Source: Nocardia transvalensis NBRC 15921 (GTDB lineage Bacteria > Actinomycetota > Actinomycetes > Mycobacteriales > Mycobacteriaceae). From it: a stretch of 64,000 nt of DNA. The notes under the pieces were generated by a model, which searched no databases, was not told where the DNA came from, and saw only the letters and a list, made by a program, of their open reading frames with translations. Positions 43,044 to 51,676 of the stretch are shown one piece after another. The stretch's first letter is position 1; the number at the start of each line of letters is the position of its first letter. Position numbers and translations under genes: made by a program. Location of the stretch: the NCBI RefSeq assembly GCF_000308875.1, contig NZ_BAGL01000078.1:1-64000 (forward strand), in the 5' to 3' direction.

Positions 43044-44200
43044 AGGCCCAGCTCCCGTCCGATCAGCATCAGCTGCACTTCCGTGGTGCCCTCGCCGATT
43101 TCCAGAATCTTGCTGTCACGATAGTGCCGGGCCACAGCATATTCGTTCATGAACCCGTAGCCGCCGAAAATCTGGGTGGCGTCCCGGGAATTGTCCATGG
43201 CCGCCTCGCTGGCGACGAGTTTGGCGATCGCCGCCTCTTTCTTGAACGGCTTACCCGCCAGCATGAGCGCCGCCGCGTCGTAATAGGCGGTGCGCGCGGC
43301 GTGCGCCCGGGCCTCCATCCGCGCGATCTTGAAGGCGACGGCCTGGTTGCGCCCGATCGGCCGGCCGAACGCCTCGCGCTCCTGTGCGTAGCGGGCGCTC
43401 TCGTCCACGCAGCCCTGCGCCGCGCCGACCGAGAGGGCCGCGATGGCGATCCGGCCCTCGTCGAGAATGCGCAAGAAGTTCGCGTACCCGCGGCCGCGCT
43501 CGCCGAGCAGATTCTCCTGCGGCACACGGACATCGGTGAAGCTCAGCGGGTGGGTGTCGGAGGCGTTCCAGCCCACCTTGTTGTAGGCGGGTTCGGCGAC
43601 GAAGCCCGGGGTGTCGGCCGGCACGAGGATCGTCGAGATCTCCTTCTTGCCGTCGTTCTGCCCGGTCACCGCGGTCACCGTCACCAGCCGCGTGATATCG
43701 GTGCCGGAGTTGGTGATGAACTGCTTGCTGCCGTTGATGATCCAGTCGCCGCCGTCCAGGACGGCCGTGGTGCGGGTGCCGCCGGCGTCGCTGCCCGCGC
43801 CCGGTTCGGTGAGGCCGAAGGCGGCGAGCGCGCGCCCGGAGGTCAACTGCGGCAGCCATTCCTGCTTCTGCTTGTCGTTACCGAAGCGGTAGACCGGCAT
43901 GGCGCCCAGCGAGACGCCCGCCTCCAGGGTGATCGCCACGCTCTGGTCGATCTTGCCGAGTTCCTCGAGCGCCAGGCACAGGGCGAAGTAGTCGCCGCCC
44001 ATGCCGCCGTACTCCTCCGGGAACGGCAGCCCGAACAGGCCCATATCGGCCATCCCGGCGACGACCTCGTACGGGAAGCTGTGTTCCGCATCGTGTTTCG
44101 CGGCGACCGGCGCCACCACCTGCCGCGCGAAGTCCCGCACCGTGAGCGCGAGGTCCCGGTATTCGGCGGGCAGGGTGCCGGTGGAGAGGAAGTCGGTCAT
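43040..44200 (-). CDS. fadE19: Acyl-CoA dehydrogenase of the leucine operon (FadE19-like, probable isovaleryl-CoA dehydrogenase)
   Basis: This 386-residue flavoprotein spans the three acyl-CoA dehydrogenase domains: LPFPEEYGGMGGDYFALCLALEELGKID, FGLTEPGAGSDAGGTRTTA (flavin/substrate loop), YAQEREAFGRPIGRNQAVAFKIA and EIGEGTTEVQLMLIGREL. By operon context it should oxidise isovaleryl-CoA to 3-methylcrotonyl-CoA, the substrate of the carboxylase encoded just upstream. The catalytic base appears to be the Glu of EGTTE (MCAD/SBCAD position). Human isovaleryl-CoA dehydrogenase has Gly-Ala there and uses a helix-G Glu instead, so substrate range should not be taken from the human enzyme. The start overlaps the accA1 stop in an ATGA. 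Confidence 0.92.
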   Translation of the reverse strand: MTDFLSTGTLPAEYRDLALTVRDFARQVVAPVAAKHDAEHSFPYEVVAGMADMGLFGLPFPEEYGGMGGDYFALCLALEELGKIDQSVAITLEAGVSLGAMPVYRFGNDKQKQEWLPQLTSGRALAAFGLTEPGAGSDAGGTRTTAVLDGGDWIINGSKQFITNSGTDITRLVTVTAVTGQNDGKKEISTILVPADTPGFVAEPAYNKVGWNASDTHPLSFTDVRVPQENLLGERGRGYANFLRILDEGRIAIAALSVGAAQGCVDESARYAQEREAFGRPIGRNQAVAFKIARMEARAHAARTAYYDAAALMLAGKPFKKEAAIAKLVASEAAMDNSRDATQIFGGYGFMNEYAVARHYRDSKILEIGEGTTEVQLMLIGRELGL

Positions 44201-46266
44201 GCGCGATCGTCCTTCGGTTCGGTGTTCGAGGATTGCTGTTCCGCCGCTCCTGTTTCCCCGCCGCCCGGCGGCTCGTTCGGGACGATGCGGGCGAGCACCT
44301 CGTCCACGCGCACCTGCGCGCCCGAGCCGACCAGCAGTTCGACGGTTCCCGCGATCGGAGCGCGCAGCGTGTGCTCCATCTTCATGGCCTCGACGACCAC
44401 GACCGGATCACCGGCCGCCACCACCGACCCCGCGTCGGCGGACAGCGCGATCACGGATCCCGGCATGGGGCTGCGGATCTCGGCGTCACCGGCCTCCGCC
44501 GTATCGGCCCGGGGATCGGCCTCGGCCACCTCGCGCAGCGCCGCGACCCCGCCGGAGTCGGCCACCCACAGCTGCCCGTCGTGTTCGGCCACGCGATAGC
44601 GCCCGCGCACGCCGTCCAGGGCGAGTGTCAGCGTGTCGCCGTCGAGTTCGGCTGCCAGGGACCGCGATTCGCCGTCCTCCAGCCGCACCTCGGCGGCGGC
44701 CGGTGTGCCGGTGAGGAATACGTGCGCGGTGCGATCGCCGCTGGTCAGCCGGATGGCGGTGGGCGCGTGCGCGCCCAGGCGCCAGCCGTTCGGCACCGCC
44801 CACGGATCCGCCGCGCCGACGGGCCAGTCGCGCAGCCATCGCAGGACGGCGGCGGCGACGAACTGCTCGTCGGAAACCTCGGCCGCGCGGAAGTCCACGG
44901 CCCGCCGATCCAGCAACCCGGTGTCCAGACGGCCCGCGATCACGTCGGCATCGGCCAGGAGGAACCGTAGGAAGTCGGTATTCGTGCGCACACCCAGCAC
45001 GAGCGTATCGGCCAGTGCCCGATCGAGTTTCGCGATGGCCTCGGCCCGCGCGGGCGCGTAGGCGATGACCTTCGAGAGCATCGGGTCGTAGTCGCTGCCC
45101 ACCGCCGCACCGGCCCGCAGGCCCGAATCCACCCGCACCCCCGCGCCGGTCGGCTCGGACAGCGCGAGCACGGTGCCGCCGGTGGGCAGGAAGTCGCGGC
45201 TCGGATCCTCGGCGTAGACGCGGGCCTCGACGGCATGGCCGGTCAGCCGGATGTCCTCCTGCGCGACGGCCAGCTTCTGACCGGCGGCCACGCGCACCTG
45301 GCACTCCACCAGGTCGACGCCGGTGATCATCTCCGTGACCGGATGTTCCACCTGGAGACGGGTGTTCATCTCCATGAAGAAGAATTCGTCCGGCCGGTCG
45401 GCCGACACGATGAACTCCACCGTCCCCGCGCCCACGTAGTCGACGCTGCGCGCGGTATTGCAGGCGGCCGTGCCGATCCGGGCCCGGGTGGCGGCATCCA
45501 GCAGCGGCGACGGCGCCTCCTCGATCACCTTCTGGTGGCGGCGCTGCAGGCTGCATTCGCGCTCGCCCAGATGCAGCACCTGGCCGTAGCGGTCGGCGAG
45601 GATCTGCACCTCGATGTGCCGGGGCCGGGTGACGAAGCGTTCCAGGAACAGGGTGTCGTCGCCGAAGGCGGAGGCCGCCTCGCGCCGGGCGCTCGTCAGC
45701 GCGTCGGCCAGTTGCCCCGGCTCCTCGACCAGGCGCATTCCCTTGCCGCCGCCGCCGGCGGACGGCTTCACCAGGACGGGGTACCCGATATCCGTTGCGG
45801 CCTCGATCAATTCGGCGTCGCTCAGCTCCGGGCGGGCGATCCCGGGCACGACCGGGACCCCGAAGTCGGCGACCGCGTTCTTGGCGGCGATCTTGTCGCC
45901 CATGACCTCGATCGCGCGGGCGGGCGGGCCGAGGAAGACGACGCCCGCCTCGGCCAGCGCGGCGGCGAACGCGGCATTCTCCGACAGGAAGCCGTATCCG
46001 GGGTGCACGGCCTGTGCCCCGGTGCGGACCGCGGCGTCGACCACGCGGTCGATGTTCAGATAGCTCTCGCGGGCGGGCGCGGGGCCCAGCCGCACCGCGA
46101 CATCCGCCTCGCGCACGTGACGGGCATCGGCATCCGCGTCGCTGTACACCGCGACCGACCGGATGCCCATGGCGCGCAAGGTCTTCATGACGCGGACCGC
46201 GATCTCACCGCGATTGGCGACCAGGACGGTATCGAACGGAACGGGCGAATTCTGCAGCATCGTCAT
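44197..46266 (-). CDS. accA1: 3-Methylcrotonyl-CoA carboxylase alpha subunit (biotin carboxylase plus biotin carrier)
   Basis: This 689-residue protein begins FDTVLVANRGEIAVRVMKTLRAMGIRSVAVYSDAD, has the ATP-grasp glycine loop VKPSAGGGGKGMRLV and the HPGYGFLSENA and EMNTRLQVEHPVTE segments of biotin carboxylase, and ends with a biotinyl domain in which Lys629 of EAMKMEH carries biotin. It carboxylates biotin with bicarbonate and ATP for the beta subunit. The ATG at 46266 shares one base with the accD1 stop (TGATG), so the true start is here and not at the much longer upstream open frame. It is orthologous in context to Rv2501c. Confidence 0.94.
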   Translation of the reverse strand: MTMLQNSPVPFDTVLVANRGEIAVRVMKTLRAMGIRSVAVYSDADADARHVREADVAVRLGPAPARESYLNIDRVVDAAVRTGAQAVHPGYGFLSENAAFAAALAEAGVVFLGPPARAIEVMGDKIAAKNAVADFGVPVVPGIARPELSDAELIEAATDIGYPVLVKPSAGGGGKGMRLVEEPGQLADALTSARREAASAFGDDTLFLERFVTRPRHIEVQILADRYGQVLHLGERECSLQRRHQKVIEEAPSPLLDAATRARIGTAACNTARSVDYVGAGTVEFIVSADRPDEFFFMEMNTRLQVEHPVTEMITGVDLVECQVRVAAGQKLAVAQEDIRLTGHAVEARVYAEDPSRDFLPTGGTVLALSEPTGAGVRVDSGLRAGAAVGSDYDPMLSKVIAYAPARAEAIAKLDRALADTLVLGVRTNTDFLRFLLADADVIAGRLDTGLLDRRAVDFRAAEVSDEQFVAAAVLRWLRDWPVGAADPWAVPNGWRLGAHAPTAIRLTSGDRTAHVFLTGTPAAAEVRLEDGESRSLAAELDGDTLTLALDGVRGRYRVAEHDGQLWVADSGGVAALREVAEADPRADTAEAGDAEIRSPMPGSVIALSADAGSVVAAGDPVVVVEAMKMEHTLRAPIAGTVELLVGSGAQVRVDEVLARIVPNEPPGGGETGAAEQQSSNTEPKDDRA

Positions 46267-47861
46267 CACATCCGGAATACGCCGTAGGAAACGGGTTCGA
46301 GCGGCGCCTGCGCGCAGACCGAAAGGGCAAGTCCCAGCACCGTTCTGGTGTCGGCGGGATCGATCACGCCGTCGTCCCACAGCCGGGCCGTGGAGTAGTA
46401 CGGGTTGCCCTGCCGCTCGTACTGCTCGCGGATCGGCGCCTTGAACGCCTCCTGTTCCTCGGGGCCCCACTCCTCGCCCAGCTGATCGCCCCGGACGGTG
46501 GCCAGCACCGACGCGGCCTGTTCGCCACCCATCACCGAGATCCGGGCGTTCGGCCACATCCACAGGAAGCGCGGGGAGTACGCCCGCCCGCACATCGAGT
46601 AGTTGCCGGCGCCGTAGGAGCCGCCGATCACCACCGTCAGCTTCGGCACCCGCGCGCACGCGACCGCGGTGACCATCTTCGCGCCGTGCTTGGCGATACC
46701 GCCCGCCTCGTAGTCGCGGCCGACCATGAAGCCGGTGATGTTCTGCAGGAAGACCAGCGGGATCGAGCGCTTGTCGCACAGCTCGATGAAATGCGCTCCC
46801 TTGACCGCGGATTCGCCGAACAGCACGCCGTTGTTGGCGACGATGCCGACCGGATGGCCGTGGATGTGCGCGAAGCCGGTGACCAGGGTGCGCCCGTATT
46901 CGGCCTTGAACTCCGAGAAGTCGCCGCCGTCGACGATCCGGGTGATCACCTCGCGCACGTCGTAGGGAGTGCGCAGGTCGACCGGGACGACATCGTAGAG
47001 ATCCGTCTGCGGCGCAACGGGTTCCACCGGCGGCGACACCTGCCACGGGGTGGGCTCCTTCGGGCCCAGGGTGCGCACGATGTCGCGCACGATCCGCAGC
47101 GCGTCGAGATCGTTGTCGGCCAGATGGTCGGTGACGCCCGAGATCCGCGAGTGCAGTTCGCCGCCGCCGAGTTCCTCGGCCGTGACCACCTCGCCCGTCG
47201 CGGCCTTCACCAGCGGCGGGCCGCCCAGGAAGATGGTGCCCTGGTTGCGCACGATGACCGCCTCGTCGCTCATCGCCGGCACGTACGCGCCGCCCGCGGT
47301 GCACGACCCCATGACCGCGGCGATCTGCGCAATGCCCTGGGCACTCATGGTCGCCTGGTTATAGAAGATGCGCCCGAAATGCTCGCGGTCCGGGAAGACG
47401 TCGTCCTGATGCGGCAGGTGCGCGCCACCGGAATCGACGAGATAGATACAGGGCAGGCGATTCTGGAGCGCGATCTCCTGCGCCCGCAGGTGCTTCTTGA
47501 CCGACACCGGATAGTAGGTGCCGCCCTTGACGGTGGCGTCGTTGGCGACGATCACGCACTCGCGCCCCGACACCCGCCCGATACCGCTGATGATGCCCGC
47601 GCCCGGGCACTCGTCGCCGTACATGCCGGTGGCGGCCAGCGCGGACAGCTCCAGGAACGGGCTGCCGTGGTCGAGCAGGCGGTCGACCCGCTCGCGCGGG
47701 AGCAGTTTGCCCCGGGCGATGTGCCGGTCGCGCGCCTTGGCCGGGCCGCCGAGCGCATTCGCCGCCAGCCGCGCGCGCAGATCCTCCACCAGCGCCAGAT
47801 GGCCGGCGCGATGACCGGCCTCGGCCGGGCGCGCTTCGCTCATGTCCCGCGTCACCGTCAT
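46266..47861 (-). CDS. accD1: 3-Methylcrotonyl-CoA carboxylase beta subunit (carboxyltransferase)
   Basis: This 531-residue carboxyltransferase has the acyl-CoA-side segment NDATVKGGTYYPVSVKKHLRAQEIA, VDSGGAHLPHQDDVFPD, MGSCTAGGAYVPAMSDEAVIV, and the second-half biotin-side motif FLQNITGFMVGRDYEAGGIAKHGAKM followed by GGSYGAGNYSMCGRAYSPRFLW. These are the marks of methylcrotonyl-CoA carboxylase beta rather than propionyl-CoA carboxylase. It transfers the carboxyl group from biotin to 3-methylcrotonyl-CoA. It is the first gene of the six-gene operon, with GGCAGGACGG upstream; an internal ATG at codon 7 is an alternative start. It is divergent from the TetR regulator. Confidence 0.94.
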   Translation of the reverse strand: MTVTRDMSEARPAEAGHRAGHLALVEDLRARLAANALGGPAKARDRHIARGKLLPRERVDRLLDHGSPFLELSALAATGMYGDECPGAGIISGIGRVSGRECVIVANDATVKGGTYYPVSVKKHLRAQEIALQNRLPCIYLVDSGGAHLPHQDDVFPDREHFGRIFYNQATMSAQGIAQIAAVMGSCTAGGAYVPAMSDEAVIVRNQGTIFLGGPPLVKAATGEVVTAEELGGGELHSRISGVTDHLADNDLDALRIVRDIVRTLGPKEPTPWQVSPPVEPVAPQTDLYDVVPVDLRTPYDVREVITRIVDGGDFSEFKAEYGRTLVTGFAHIHGHPVGIVANNGVLFGESAVKGAHFIELCDKRSIPLVFLQNITGFMVGRDYEAGGIAKHGAKMVTAVACARVPKLTVVIGGSYGAGNYSMCGRAYSPRFLWMWPNARISVMGGEQAASVLATVRGDQLGEEWGPEEQEAFKAPIREQYERQGNPYYSTARLWDDGVIDPADTRTVLGLALSVCAQAPLEPVSYGVFRM

Positions 47862-47955
47862 ACCGCCGTCCTGCCCGATCGGTTAGTCGCCAATAACTGG
47901 AATTTAAGATAACCTTCATTAACTGAGATGTCCATACCCGACCACTGGAGGCGCG
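47862..47955. promoter_or_regulatory. Divergent promoter/operator region of the leucine operon and its TetR gene
   Basis: This 94-base gap is AT-rich at 47890-47925, in sharp contrast to its surroundings. TAACTG occurs twice in the same orientation, at 47894-47899 and 47920-47925, 26 bases apart, flanking a TTTAAGATAA block. This is the natural site for the TetR regulator to control both directions. A GGAGG ribosome-binding site precedes the TetR start. Confidence 0.65.
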
Positions 47956-48549
47956 ATGACCAGCAGTGACGCGGTCGCGCCCACCCGCCGCGAACAGCTG
48001 AAGGCACAGCGCCGACAACAGCTGCTGGAGGCTGGAGCGCGCCTGATCGCCGACCGCGGGTTCCCGGGCGTCCGGCTGGACGACCTGGGCGCGGCGGCCG
48101 GTATCAGCGGCCCGGCGGTGTATCGCCACTTCTCCAACAAGGAGGCGCTGCTGGTCGAGTTGCTGGTCGGGGTCAGCCAGCGCCTGCTCGAGGGCGGCAA
48201 AGCGGTTGTCGCGCAAGCGGGTTCGCCGCAGGATGCGCTGTCCGGGCTCGTCGACTTCCATCTCGACTTCGCCCTCGGCGAGCCGGAACTCATCCGCATC
48301 CAGGACCGCGACCTGGAGAATCTCCCCGAGTCGGCCCGCCGCCAGGTGCGCCGGACCCAGCGCCAGTACGTGGAGATCTGGGTCTCGGTCCTGTGCCGCA
48401 TCCATCCGGGCCTGCCCGAGGCCACCGCCCGCGTTCAGGCCCACGCCATCTTCGGCCTGATCAACTCGACCCCGCACAGCGCCTCGGCCGCCCTGGCCAC
48501 CCGGGCCCGCCCGATTCTGCGCCGGATGGCCCTCACCGCCCTCGAGTAA
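47956..48549 (+). CDS. TetR-family regulator of the leucine/isovalerate operon (Rv2506-like)
   Basis: This 197-residue protein has an N-terminal TetR helix-turn-helix (RRQQLLEAGARLIADRGFPGVRLDDLGAAAGISGPAVYRHFSNKEALLVELL) and a C-terminal ligand-binding domain (TetR_C-like, ending RPILRRMALTAL). By position, divergent from accD1 and matching the Rv2506 arrangement, it is the likely local repressor responding to a branched-chain acyl-CoA intermediate. The ligand is inferred from context only. Confidence 0.92.
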   Translation: MTSSDAVAPTRREQLKAQRRQQLLEAGARLIADRGFPGVRLDDLGAAAGISGPAVYRHFSNKEALLVELLVGVSQRLLEGGKAVVAQAGSPQDALSGLVDFHLDFALGEPELIRIQDRDLENLPESARRQVRRTQRQYVEIWVSVLCRIHPGLPEATARVQAHAIFGLINSTPHSASAALATRARPILRRMALTALE

Positions 48550-48553
48550 TCGC

Positions 48554-48597
48554 TTCCCGTCGACGGGAAATGCATTCGTCATTGCCGCTTCGGCGGC
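48554..48597 (+). terminator. Two small hairpins after the TetR gene
   Basis: TTCCCGTCGACGGGAA (48554-48569) is a perfect palindrome five bases after the stop. GCCGC-TTCG-GCGGC (48584-48597) is a hairpin with a stable UUCG tetraloop. There is no T-tract, so this is a probable rather than classical terminator. Confidence 0.5.
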
Positions 48598-48667
48598 GGC
48601 GATACGGTCGCACCGCATATGTTGGGCGCCCGGTGCTTTGCCGGGTGTGGACAGACAAGGGATGAGC

Positions 48668-49000
48668 ATGGTTCGAAATCTTCTGGTCAAGACGACTCGC
48701 GTGGTGGCGGTCGCCGCCGTTCCGCTGGCCGCGGCGGTCGTATTCGCCGGCGGCGCCTCCGCCGAGGCCGGCAGCCAGGCCGCCGCGCCGGTGGCGGGCA
48801 TTCCGCTGCAGAGCGACGACATCGCCACCAACCCGAATTCGCAGTACCCCGACCCGGTGCTGAACGGCGCGGCCGCGGGCGCCGCGATCGGTTCCGCCGT
48901 GGGGTTCTGGACCGGATCGGGCGGCCCCATCCTCGGCGGCCTCATCGGCGCCCTGGTCGGCGCCACCAACCCGGACGTGGTTCCGCAGGTGCTGCCCTGA
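48668..49000 (+). CDS. Small secreted protein with a glycine-zipper segment
   Basis: This 110-residue protein has a signal peptide (positive start MVRNLLVKTTR, hydrophobic AVAAVPLAAAVVFAGG, cleavage likely after ASA). The mature region ends in a Gly/Ala-spaced hydrophobic stretch (NGAAAGAAIGSAVGFWTGSGGPILGGLIGALVGATNP) that resembles a glycine-zipper membrane-association motif. ATG 48668 is chosen because AAGGG lies 6 bases before it; ATG 48662 overlaps that site. The gene is monocistronic with a strong terminator. Function unknown. Confidence 0.8.
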   Translation: MVRNLLVKTTRVVAVAAVPLAAAVVFAGGASAEAGSQAAAPVAGIPLQSDDIATNPNSQYPDPVLNGAAAGAAIGSAVGFWTGSGGPILGGLIGALVGATNPDVVPQVLP

Positions 49001-49017
49001 CCCGAGGGGTCGGATCG

Positions 49018-49062
49018 CCGGGGCCGGGGAAGGCGCACCGCCTCCCCGGCCCCGGCTCTTTT
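49018..49062 (+). terminator. Strong intrinsic terminator after the secreted-protein gene
   Basis: A perfect 13-base stem (49018-49030 with 49043-49055, GC-rich) has a 12-base loop and is followed by CTCTTTT. It lies 18 bases downstream of the stop codon. Confidence 0.85.
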
Positions 49063-49123
49063 CCGCGCGCTGTCACCCGGACGTGGTTTACTCGACCGAA
49101 CAGCCGATCTCGGGGAGGGGACT

Positions 49124-51229
49124 ATGGTTGGTCCGGGTACGAAGCTGACGCGCTGGGCCGCACCGATATCGGTGGCGATCCTGCTCACCGCCTGCGGGGG
49201 CGCCTCGGCCCCCGATGATCCCTTCCGGTGGCTGGAGGAGTCGGGCAACCCGCGCGTCACGTCGTGGGTGGAGGGCGAGAACACCAAGACTCTCGGAGTC
49301 CTGCAACAGGATCCGCGATTCGCGGCCAATCTGAACGACGCGCAGCAGGCGGGACGATCCCCGGACCGGCTGCCGACGCCCAAGATCATCGACGGCGAGG
49401 TCTACAACTTCTGGCAGGATCCCGACCACGGCCGCGGCATCTGGCGCAAGACGTCCGTCGCGGACTACGAAGCGGCCCAGCCGAATTGGGTGACCGTGCT
49501 GGACATCGACGCGCTGGCCCGCGACGAGGGGAAGAACTGGGTCTGGCAGGGCGCCGACTGTTCACCCGTCACGGAATCGCACTGCCTGATCTCGCTCTCC
49601 GAGGGCGGCGAGGACGCCGCGACGATCCGCGAATTCGACACCCACACGCGGCGTTTCGTGGCGGACGGCTTCGTCCTGCCCCGCGGCAAACAGCTCACCA
49701 GCTGGTCCGACGACGACACCGTCCTGGTCTCGCGGGAATGGCAGCCGGGCGAGCTGACCACCTCCGGATATCCGTACGTCGTGAAGACGTGGCAGCGCGG
49801 GCAGCCGCTCGAGGCGGCCATCGAGGTCAGCCGGGGCGAGAAGACGGACATGCGGTCGGAGCCCCTGGTCGCGGCGGACGGCGACGGTCATCGCGTATCG
49901 CTGGTCGCGCGCTCGCCGTCGTTCTTCGAGCACGAGTACAGCCTGATCACCGCGACGGGTCTCCGGCGGATCGCACTGCCGCCGAAGTCCGCACCGATCG
50001 GACTGGTGGGCAATCGCCTGCTCGTCCAGCTCGACCAGCAGTGGAGCACCGCGGGCACGGAATTCCCCGCCGGATCGCTGGTTTCGCTCGACGCCGGCGA
50101 TCTCGGCAGCGACCAGCCCCGCGCCACGGCGGTCTACACGCCGGGCCCGCAGGACAGCCTGCAGGACGTGTCCGCCACGCGCGACGGCGTCGTCGTGACC
50201 GCCCTGCACGATGTGCGCGCCCAGGTCACCGTCTACCACCCGCGGCCGGACGGGACCTGGGCGGCCGCGCCGGTCGCCCTGCCGGACAACGCGTCCGTCA
50301 CCGCCGGGGCCACCGATGCGCACGGCGCCCTCGCCTATCTGACGGTCGACTCGTTCCTCACGCCGCCCGCGCTCTGGCGGCTGGACACCACCACCGCTCG
50401 GGCCGAGGTCGCGAAAAGCACGCCACCGCAATTCGATCCGTCGCCCTACGTGGTCGAACAACAGCACGCGACGTCGCCGGACGGCACCGTCGTACCGTAT
50501 TTCGTCGTGCACCGGGCCGGTACGGCGCTCGACGGCACGACTCCCACGATCCTGACCGCCTACGGCGGCTTCGGGATCGCGCAGACGCCGCATTACGAGC
50601 CCACCCTCGGCATGCTGTGGCTCCGACACGGCGGCGCGCTCGTGCTCGCGAATATTCGCGGCGGCGGCGAATTCGGCCCGGCCTGGCACGAGGCCGCGCT
50701 GACCACCCACCGCCAGCGCGCCTACGACGATTTCGCCGCCGTGGGAAAGGATCTCGTCGCCCGTAAGATCACTTCGCCACAGCGGCTGGGCATCACGGGG
50801 CGGTCGAACGGCGGACTGCTCATGGGCGTCGAGTTCACGCAGCACCCGGAGCTGTGGAACGCCGTCGACATCGGCGTCCCGCTGCTGGACATGCTGCGCT
50901 ACGAGCAGATCGCCGCGGGCGCGTCCTGGGTCGGCGAGTACGGCAGCGTGGACGTGCCCGAGCAGCGCGACTTCCTGGCGTCCATCTCCCCGTACGAGCA
51001 GCTGAAACAGGGTACGGCGTATCCGGAACCGTTCGTCTGGACGACCACCAAGGACGACCGCGTCGGACCGCAGCACGCCCGGAAGTTCGCGGCGAAGCTG
51101 GCGTCGTTCGGCGCTCCGTACCTGTTCTACGAACCGTCCACCGGCGGCCACCGCGGCAGTACGAACATCGACGACCAGGCGACGATCACGGCACTGCGCT
51201 ACACCTATTTCATGCGCAAGCTGATGTAG
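49124..51229 (+). CDS. Lipoprotein prolyl-oligopeptidase-family serine peptidase (S9A)
   Basis: This 701-residue protein has a lipobox signal (SVAILLTACGG, lipidated Cys expected), so it should be anchored outside the membrane, unlike classical cytosolic prolyl oligopeptidases. The N-terminal part (about residues 30-430) is the beta-propeller cap, with DPFRWLEE at its entry. The C-terminal alpha/beta-hydrolase domain has a catalytic triad of Ser561 (GRSNGG), Asp644 (DDRVGPQHA) and His676 (GGHRG). ILTAYGGFGIAQTPHYEPT and ANIRGGGEFGPAWHEA are typical of the family. It may cleave short proline-containing or other peptides in the envelope. GGGGAGGGG precedes the ATG. Confidence 0.93.
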   Translation: MVGPGTKLTRWAAPISVAILLTACGGASAPDDPFRWLEESGNPRVTSWVEGENTKTLGVLQQDPRFAANLNDAQQAGRSPDRLPTPKIIDGEVYNFWQDPDHGRGIWRKTSVADYEAAQPNWVTVLDIDALARDEGKNWVWQGADCSPVTESHCLISLSEGGEDAATIREFDTHTRRFVADGFVLPRGKQLTSWSDDDTVLVSREWQPGELTTSGYPYVVKTWQRGQPLEAAIEVSRGEKTDMRSEPLVAADGDGHRVSLVARSPSFFEHEYSLITATGLRRIALPPKSAPIGLVGNRLLVQLDQQWSTAGTEFPAGSLVSLDAGDLGSDQPRATAVYTPGPQDSLQDVSATRDGVVVTALHDVRAQVTVYHPRPDGTWAAAPVALPDNASVTAGATDAHGALAYLTVDSFLTPPALWRLDTTTARAEVAKSTPPQFDPSPYVVEQQHATSPDGTVVPYFVVHRAGTALDGTTPTILTAYGGFGIAQTPHYEPTLGMLWLRHGGALVLANIRGGGEFGPAWHEAALTTHRQRAYDDFAAVGKDLVARKITSPQRLGITGRSNGGLLMGVEFTQHPELWNAVDIGVPLLDMLRYEQIAAGASWVGEYGSVDVPEQRDFLASISPYEQLKQGTAYPEPFVWTTTKDDRVGPQHARKFAAKLASFGAPYLFYEPSTGGHRGSTNIDDQATITALRYTYFMRKLM

Positions 51230-51235
51230 CCCGCG

Positions 51236-51676
51236 CTAGCGGCGCAACTCGCGCTCGGCCGTGGCGAGTACCGAATGGATGCCGATGGCCACCATCGGCG
51301 CCAGCGCGGCGGTGTACATATCGGCGAAAAGCGGTGCCGCCACCTCGAATTGGGCGTGCCATCGCACCCGGGTGCCGTCCTCGACCTCGTCGAACCACAG
51401 CGACCCGTCCTGGGATCGCAAGGGCGGAAACGAATTCAGGCTCCGATACCGCAGGAAGCGCGGGGGATCGTATTCGACGATCTCCTCCGTCATTCGCAGC
51501 ATCGGCGTCACCACGAGGCGTACGGCGCCGACGCCGTGCTCGGCGACGTTCCCGGGGCGGACCAGCGTGACCCGCCGCACGAACGGGGCGCGCTGTAAGT
51601 TCGTCGCATCGGTGACCCAGTCGAACACATCGCCTACAGGCGCCTGGATGGTGCGTTCCAGGTCCACCGTGCGCAT
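51236..51676 (-). CDS. SRPBCC (polyketide cyclase/START-like) family protein
   Basis: This 146-residue protein has the helix-grip pattern: MRTVDLERTIQAPVGDVFDWVTDATNLQRAPFVRRVTLVRP, then beta strands DGSLWFDEVEDGTRVRWHAQFEV and a long C-terminal helix. Such proteins bind hydrophobic ligands, and many actinobacterial ones have no known substrate. ATG 51676 is chosen because CGGAG lies about 6 bases upstream; ATG 51694 is an alternative. It is convergent with the peptidase gene (6-base gap) and divergent from the tandem-TetR gene, whose target it may be. Confidence 0.85.
   Translation of the reverse strand: MRTVDLERTIQAPVGDVFDWVTDATNLQRAPFVRRVTLVRPGNVAEHGVGAVRLVVTPMLRMTEEIVEYDPPRFLRYRSLNSFPPLRSQDGSLWFDEVEDGTRVRWHAQFEVAAPLFADMYTAALAPMVAIGIHSVLATAERELRR

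Noticed and set aside
46267..47304. A long upstream extension of the accA1 frame
   Set aside because: It overlaps accD1 in another frame. The true start is the ATG at 46266, which shares a base with the accD1 stop and begins the conserved biotin carboxylase N-terminus.
47359..49389. A 676-codon minus-strand frame spanning the TetR and secreted-protein genes
   Set aside because: It runs antisense to two well-supported genes and through a strong terminator, and its translation has no domain.
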